DNA of 11,488 bases from JAFNAG01 sp041501225 (GTDB lineage: Bacteria > Acidobacteriota > UBA6911): the NCBI GenBank assembly GCA_041501225.1, contig JBGQNR010000210.1:1-11488 (forward strand). The letters are read 5' to 3'. A program made the position numbers and the translations under genes. Positions 7,022 through 11,488 of the stretch are shown piece by piece. The notes under the pieces were generated by a model. It saw only the letters and a program-made list of their open reading frames with translations, searched no databases and was not told the DNA's origin. Position 1 is the stretch's first letter; each line of letters opens with the position of its first letter.

Positions 7022-7257
7022 AAAACAGCAACTGCTTCAGCTCTGCCAGCATTCCGGGACTTGTCGTCGGTTGCAGTATCTGAATCGCAGTTTCCTGGCA
7101 GGCTTATTTACGCACTCAGTTTTTCATTTCCCTGCGATCGATTCCTCCTGACAGGACCCGGTGGTTGTTGCATCGACCTGCGTCATGCATAAGCCATGGA
7201 GGTTCACGACGGCCAGCAGGGCGATCCTGCGCTATGATATAAGTATTACTTTACCAG

Positions 7258-7266
7258 AAGGGAGGT
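7258..7266 (+). promoter_or_regulatory. Strong ribosome binding site of the DUF971 gene
   Basis: Reads AAGGGAGGT, close to the ideal anti-16S sequence, six bases before TTG 7273. It is the best binding site in the window and fixes the unusual TTG start. Confidence 0.75.
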
Positions 7267-7272
7267 CCTGTC

Positions 7273-7641
7273 TTGCCATACCTGAAACCGCTGCGCGTGA
7301 AGCGAGTGAATGCGCAGCGTACCGACATGACATGGAATGACGGGCATTGCAGCTCCTACCCGTCCTGGTACCTGCGCGAAAACTGCCCCTGTGCTACCTG
7401 TGTGGAAGAGTTTACCGGCCGGCGCTTGATTCTGCAGGGAAGCATCCCCGCAGACCTCGAAAGGGTGGACGTGGAGCCTGTGGGCAACTACGCGCTGCGC
7501 TTCGCATGGAATGACGATCACAGCACAGGGATCTATACTTTTGACTTCCTGCGCAGGATCTGTCCCTGCGCCGACTGCCTCCCCGAAGGGCTCAAGCAGC
7601 CGACAGCCAAGCGGGCGCCCTCGGGATCGTTTGAAGCGTGA
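7273..7641 (+). CDS. DUF971 protein (gamma-butyrobetaine hydroxylase-like N-terminal domain)
   Basis: A 122-residue cytosolic protein made of a single DUF971 domain. In larger proteins this domain forms the metal-binding N-terminus of gamma-butyrobetaine hydroxylases, and in some bacteria it accompanies the Fe-S carrier Mrp/ApbC. The chain has two similar halves: TWNDGH followed by WYLRENCPCATC (Cys38, 40, 43), and AWNDDH followed by DFLRRICPCADC (Cys97, 99, 102). Cys26 is a further possible ligand. The two CPCxxC motifs suggest zinc or Fe-S binding, which is inference. The conserved EPVGNYALRF lies between them at 68-77. The start is TTG, backed by a strong ribosome binding site; the next in-frame ATG (7327) would remove the first conserved strand. 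The gene lies 106 bases before metH on the same strand. No oxygenase domain is attached, so it is not a hydroxylase itself. Its molecular role is unknown. Confidence 0.88.
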   Translation: MPYLKPLRVKRVNAQRTDMTWNDGHCSSYPSWYLRENCPCATCVEEFTGRRLILQGSIPADLERVDVEPVGNYALRFAWNDDHSTGIYTFDFLRRICPCADCLPEGLKQPTAKRAPSGSFEA

Positions 7642-7747
7642 ACATCCCTGCCAGGCGCGGCTGCCGGCAACTGGGAATTGTTTGGCAAGTAAATTGGAGC
7701 ACGGAGATTGATCCGAGGTGCGTGAAATGTTGAGCAGAGGCAGTGTG

Positions 7748-10700
7748 ATGGAGCGGCTGCTGCGAGAGCACATCCTGATCCTCGATGGAGCCATGGGCAC
7801 GATGATTCAGGCGCTCCAGCTGGATGAGAGCGCATATCGTGGAATTCGATTTTCCGGCCATTCCGCTGACCTCCGCGGCAATCACGATCTGCTGAATCTT
7901 ACTCAGCCCGAGGTAGTGAAGTCAGTCCACACTCAATATCTTTCGGCCGGCGCCGACATCCTCGAAACCAACACCTTCAATGCCAACGCGATTTCGCTGG
8001 CTGATTACCGCCTGGAAAGCCTTGCCTATGAGATCAACCTGGCGGCCGCCGGGATCGCCCGCGCCGTTGTGGCCGACGCCGAAGCCACCGATCCGTCACA
8101 TCTGCGATTCGTAGCCGGCGCTATCGGGCCGACGAACAAGACAGCATCGATCTCTCCGGATGTGAACAATCCCGGCTTTCGGGCTGTGACATTCGATGAA
8201 CTCGCCGCCGCATACGAAACCCAGGTACGTGGCCTGCTAGATGGCGGCGCGGATGTTCTGCTGGTTGAGACTGCCTTCGACACGCTCAATGCCAAAGCCG
8301 CGCTTTTCGCCATCGATCATTGCTGCGAGGAGCTCGGCAGGCGTGTTCCCGTGATGGTTTCCATGACGATCACGGATGCCAGTGGACGCACCCTCTCCGG
8401 GCAGACTCCGGAGGCGTTCTGGGCGTCGGTCGCCCACGCATCGCTTCTGAGTGTCGGGATCAATTGCGCCCTGGGAGCCGCGGATCTGCGCGCGCACCTG
8501 GAAGACCTCTCCAGGCTGGTCCCGGTGTATTTGAGCTGCCATCCGAATGCCGGCCTGCCCAATGCCTTCGGCGGTTATGATCAGACGCCTGGCGAGATAG
8601 CTCGCATTCTGGGCGAGTATGCGGCCAACGGCTGGCTCAACATTGTGGGCGGATGTTGCGGAACAACGCCCGAACACATTCAGGCGATCGCACAAAGCGT
8701 TCGACAAAGCCGGCCGCGGACGCCGGCTGTTCCCAAGACTTACACCAGCTTGAGCGGCCTGGAACCCCTGACATTCCGGCCGGACACCAATTTTGTCAAT
8801 GTCGGCGAGCGGACCAACGTCGCCGGCTCGCCGCAATTTGCCCGGCTGATTCTCGCCGGAGATTACGAGAAAGCCCTGGATGTGGCCCGTCAGCAGGTTG
8901 AAGGAGGAGCTCAAATCATCGATGTCAACATGGATGACGCCATGCTCGATTCGGAAGTGGCGATGACGCGATTCCTGAACCTGATTGCCGCCGAACCCGA
9001 CATCGCCCGCGTGCCCGTCATGATTGACAGCTCGAAATGGTCGGTGATCGAAGCCGGTCTGAAATGCCTCCAGGGGAAAGGGGTGGTCAACTCGATCAGC
9101 TTGAAAGAAGGGGAAGAGGAGTTCAAACATCGCGCACGTCTGATCAAACGCTATGGGGCCGCTGTGATTGTGATGGCCTTTGATGAAGACGGCCAGGCGG
9201 TTACTACGGATCGCCGGGTAGCTATTTGCACGCGCGCCTGTCGCATTCTCCAGGATAAAGTGGGAATCCCGCCACAGGATATCATCTTTGACCCCAACGT
9301 TCTGACTGTGGGAACCGGGATCGAAGAGCACAACAACTACTCCGTGAGCTTCCTGGAGGCTACATCTCAATTAAAGCATGCCTTCCCGTTCTGCAAAGTC
9401 AGTGGCGGCGTGAGCAATGTGTCTTTTGCCTTCCGGGGTAACAACACGGTTCGCGAAGCGATGCATGCCGCCTTTCTTTACCATGCGATCCAGTCAGGGA
9501 TGGACATGGGCATCGTCAATGCCGGGCAGCTGGCGGTTTATGAGGAGATCCCCAAGGAGTTGCTCGTCCTCGTCGAAGACGTGCTTTTGAACCGTTGCGC
9601 TGATGCCACTGAGCGTCTGACGCGCTATGCGGAATCGATCAAGCCGAATGAGAAAACAAAGAGCGCGGAGAGTGCCTGGCGCGCGGAAGGCGTGGAAGCG
9701 CGTTTGGCGCACGCCCTCGTTCAGGGAATCACGGATTACATCGAGGCGGATGTGGAAGAGGCACGAGCGAAATACCTCAGCCCTCTTTCCGTGATCGAGG
9801 GCCCATTGATGTCCGGCATGAATGTAGTCGGTGACCTGTTCGGATCAGGGAAGATGTTCCTCCCCCAGGTTGTGAAGAGCGCGCGCGTCATGAAAAAGGC
9901 GGTGGCCTGCCTCCTTCCTTACCTGGAAGCCGAGAAGCTGGCCACGGGCGGCGGCAAGGCGCAGGCCAAGATCGTCATGGCAACCGTAAAGGGGGATGTC
10001 CATGATATTGGAAAGAACATCGTGGGCGTCGTGCTTGGGTGCAACAATTGTGAGGTGGTGGACCTCGGCGTCATGGTGCCGCGCGAAAAGATCCTTCACG
10101 CTGCACGCGAACTCAACGCAGACATGATCGGGCTGAGCGGCCTGATCACTCCCTCCCTGGAAGAGATGGTGCTGGTAGCCCGGGAAATGGAACGGGAGGG
10201 ATGCAAGCTCCCGCTGCTCATTGGCGGTGCTACAACGAGCCGGCTGCACACGGGCGTAAAAATCGCTCCGGCCTACTCGGGGCCTGTCGTTCATGTTCCC
10301 GATGCTTCGCGCGCCGCAAGCGTTGTGGGCCGCCTGATGCGCCCTGCGGCCAGAGAGATGTTTGTCGAGGAACTGCGGCAAGAGCAGGAACGAGCGCGTG
10401 CGGAACACAGCGGGCGCAAAGCACAGAGAGCTCTGTTGCCCATCGACCTGGCGCGAGAGCGCAAACCCCGCATCAATTGGAATGAATCCAGGCCGGCTGT
10501 CCCCTCCTTCACAGGGATGCGTACCCTGGATGATTTTCCCCTGGATGCGATTGTGCCGTTCATCGACTGGTCCCCTTTCTTCCATGCCTGGGAGCTTCGG
10601 GGCCGCTATCCTGAGATCCTCGAGGATGCCAGGGTTGGGGACAAGGCGAGAGAACTGTGGCACGATGCGCGCAAGTTGCTTGACGAGATCATCGGGCAGC

Positions 10701-11419
10701 GCCTGATCGCAGCACGCGCGGTCTATGGTTTTTCCCCGGCCAACAGCCGTGGCGACGACATCGATGTCTATCGGGACGAATCCCGTTCCCAGGTGGGGGC
10801 TGAGTTCCATACACTGCGGCAGCAGACCGAAAAGCCGGAGGGGCAGTCCCATTATGCGCTGGCCGATTTTGTCGCACCCAAGGGATCCGGAGTGCTGGAT
10901 TATCTGGGCGCATTCGCTTTGACGGCAGGCCTCGGCGTAGATGAATTGTGCCGTCGTTTCGAGCATGATCACGACGACTACCGCTCGATCATGACCAAGG
11001 CACTGGCTGACCGATTGGCAGAAGCATTCGCCGAACTTCTCCACAAACGAGTGCGCGAGGAGTGGGGTTACGGACTGGAGGAAACTCTCAGCCTGCAAGA
11101 TCTGATCCACGAGCGCTACCGCGGTATCCGCCCCGCTCCCGGCTATCCGGCTTGTCCCGATCATACCGAGAAACGCACGCTCTTCGATCTGCTGGAGGTT
11201 GAACGACGCACCGGCATTCTTCTCACGGAAAGCTACGCCATGATTCCAGCCAGCTCAGTCTGCGGTTTGTATTTCTCTCACCCGGAAGCCAGATATTTTG
11301 CCGTGGGCAAAATCGGGAAGGATCAAGTCGCCGACTATGCGGAACGAAAGCGGATCGATCTGCCGGCAATCGAATTATGGCTGGCGCCCAACCTCGCCTA
11401 TGAGCCCAACCAGGGCTAG
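7748..11419 (+). CDS. metH: Cobalamin-dependent methionine synthase
   Basis: A 1223-residue cytosolic enzyme that moves the methyl group of 5-methyltetrahydrofolate through cobalamin to homocysteine, giving methionine. All modules are present. The homocysteine domain (1-330) has LDGAMGTM near the start and the zinc ligands Cys240 (GINCALG) and Cys303/Cys304 (GGCCGTTP). The methyltetrahydrofolate-binding domain (about 345-620) has FVNVGERTNVAGS, MIDSSKW and GGVSNVSF. The cap plus cobalamin domain (about 645-890) has DVHDIG with the cobalt-ligating His752, GLSGLITPS and LLIGGATTS. The reactivation domain (about 910-1223) has the S-adenosylmethionine motif RPAPGYPACPDH at 1128-1139. ATG 7748 has AGAGG seven bases upstream and gives the family start MERLLREHILILDGAMG; ATG 7727, with GAGG eight bases before it, is nearly as good and adds seven residues. 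No cobalamin or SAM riboswitch is visible in the 106-base gap. The gene is complete and looks intact. Confidence 0.98.
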   Translation: MERLLREHILILDGAMGTMIQALQLDESAYRGIRFSGHSADLRGNHDLLNLTQPEVVKSVHTQYLSAGADILETNTFNANAISLADYRLESLAYEINLAAAGIARAVVADAEATDPSHLRFVAGAIGPTNKTASISPDVNNPGFRAVTFDELAAAYETQVRGLLDGGADVLLVETAFDTLNAKAALFAIDHCCEELGRRVPVMVSMTITDASGRTLSGQTPEAFWASVAHASLLSVGINCALGAADLRAHLEDLSRLVPVYLSCHPNAGLPNAFGGYDQTPGEIARILGEYAANGWLNIVGGCCGTTPEHIQAIAQSVRQSRPRTPAVPKTYTSLSGLEPLTFRPDTNFVNVGERTNVAGSPQFARLILAGDYEKALDVARQQVEGGAQIIDVNMDDAMLDSEVAMTRFLNLIAAEPDIARVPVMIDSSKWSVIEAGLKCLQGKGVVNSISLKEGEEEFKHRARLIKRYGAAVIVMAFDEDGQAVTTDRRVAICTRACRILQDKVGIPPQDIIFDPNVLTVGTGIEEHNNYSVSFLEATSQLKHAFPFCKVSGGVSNVSFAFRGNNTVREAMHAAFLYHAIQSGMDMGIVNAGQLAVYEEIPKELLVLVEDVLLNRCADATERLTRYAESIKPNEKTKSAESAWRAEGVEARLAHALVQGITDYIEADVEEARAKYLSPLSVIEGPLMSGMNVVGDLFGSGKMFLPQVVKSARVMKKAVACLLPYLEAEKLATGGGKAQAKIVMATVKGDVHDIGKNIVGVVLGCNNCEVVDLGVMVPREKILHAARELNADMIGLSGLITPSLEEMVLVAREMEREGCKLPLLIGGATTSRLHTGVKIAPAYSGPVVHVPDASRAASVVGRLMRPAAREMFVEELRQEQERARAEHSGRKAQRALLPIDLARERKPRINWNESRPAVPSFTGMRTLDDFPLDAIVPFIDWSPFFHAWELRGRYPEILEDARVGDKARELWHDARKLLDEIIGQRLIAARAVYGFSPANSRGDDIDVYRDESRSQVGAEFHTLRQQTEKPEGQSHYALADFVAPKGSGVLDYLGAFALTAGLGVDELCRRFEHDHDDYRSIMTKALADRLAEAFAELLHKRVREEWGYGLEETLSLQDLIHERYRGIRPAPGYPACPDHTEKRTLFDLLEVERRTGILLTESYAMIPASSVCGLYFSHPEARYFAVGKIGKDQVADYAERKRIDLPAIELWLAPNLAYEPNQG

Positions 11420-11455
11420 GAGCCCGTCGGAGAATTAGGAGGGGCTGCGTTCCGA

Positions 11456-11484
11456 GCGCCGCGGGGGCATATGCAAGGCGGCGC
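11456..11484. repeat. Inverted repeat downstream of metH
   Basis: GCGCCGC (11456-11462) is the exact complement of GCGGCGC (11478-11484), with a 15-base loop that contains the palindrome GCATATGC (11467-11474). There is no T-run within the window, so a terminator role is unproven. The whole 69-base tail after metH shows no gene and may be the edge of a longer intergenic element. Confidence 0.45.
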
Positions 11485-11488
11485 GACG

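Larger units (their letters stand above)
6814..7272. other. 459-base gene-free stretch between dsbD and the DUF971 gene
   Basis: No credible coding frame is found here. The stretch separates two divergently transcribed genes and should hold both promoters. It contains two adjacent strong hairpins (6966-7003 and 7007-7021) and an imperfect palindrome at 6874-6887 (GCCATTTAAACGGC). There is also a 7-bp inverted repeat ATCGCAG/CTGCGAT (7084-7090 and 7132-7138), and a small GC stem (GCAGG/CCTGC, 7216-7230) just before an AT-rich run at 7233-7252 that may be the DUF971 promoter. I see no cobalamin or SAM riboswitch core. The hairpin block looks inserted rather than part of either leader. Confidence 0.6.

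Noticed and set aside
7642..7747. Possible cobalamin or SAM riboswitch upstream of metH
   Set aside because: The gap is too short for a cobalamin riboswitch, and neither it nor 7030-7272 shows a B12-box or SAM-I core by eye. A covariance-model search (Infernal with Rfam) would settle it.
8237..9370. Long open frame on the minus strand inside metH (about 377 codons)
   Set aside because: It is antisense to a certain methionine synthase gene, its translation shows no recognisable motif, and GC-rich codon use commonly leaves such open antisense frames.
9845..11164. Long open frame on the minus strand inside metH (about 439 codons)
   Set aside because: Same reason: a fully antisense shadow of conserved cobalamin and reactivation domains, with no domain pattern of its own.
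1..11488. tRNA, rRNA, CRISPR array, insertion sequence, phage or defence genes
   Set aside because: I looked for these on both strands and saw no regular spacer arrays, transposase motifs or tRNA-like cloverleaf with conserved arms. Nearly all of the window is explained by housekeeping genes.

Overview
This window is a stretch of an ordinary bacterial chromosome, dense in protein genes and fairly GC-rich. The content is housekeeping: cell wall synthesis, polyamine synthesis, disulfide transport, methionine synthesis. The protein set (DsbD, MurB with an E. coli-type tyrosine loop, LemA plus TPM protein, full-length cobalamin-dependent MetH) points to a Gram-negative-type envelope. Together with GC-rich palindromic elements between genes, it would fit a soil bacterium such as an Acidobacteriota member. 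That assignment is inference only: no rRNA or other lineage marker is present.

Left part (1-3663, minus strand): five genes run in one direction, in transcription order aguB (N-carbamoylputrescine amidase), murB, cutC, lemA, and a TPM-domain protein cut by the window edge. Gaps are 104, 56, 66 and 3 bases, so lemA and the TPM gene are almost certainly co-transcribed. The others may be one operon or loosely linked units.

Middle part (3664-6813): a divergent intergenic region carries a degenerate CTCTG-type repeat. It leads into a plus-strand polytopic membrane protein that resembles the DUF1624/HGSNAT acyltransferase family. This gene converges on, and overlaps by 20 bases, a minus-strand dsbD that encodes all three domains and all six cysteines of the thiol relay.

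Right part (6814-11488): a 459-base gene-free stretch holds two adjacent near-perfect hairpins (6966-7021), probably a dispersed palindromic element. It is followed by a small DUF971 protein with two CPCxxC motifs, started by TTG behind a strong ribosome binding site, and then by full-length metH with all its domains. The last 69 bases after metH contain an inverted repeat and no gene.

I found no phage, transposase, CRISPR, toxin-antitoxin, defence or biosynthetic cluster, and no RNA gene. The points most worth following up are the hairpin element upstream of DUF971, the duplicated architecture of DUF971 and its place next to metH, and the short repeats at 3716-3743 and 11456-11484.
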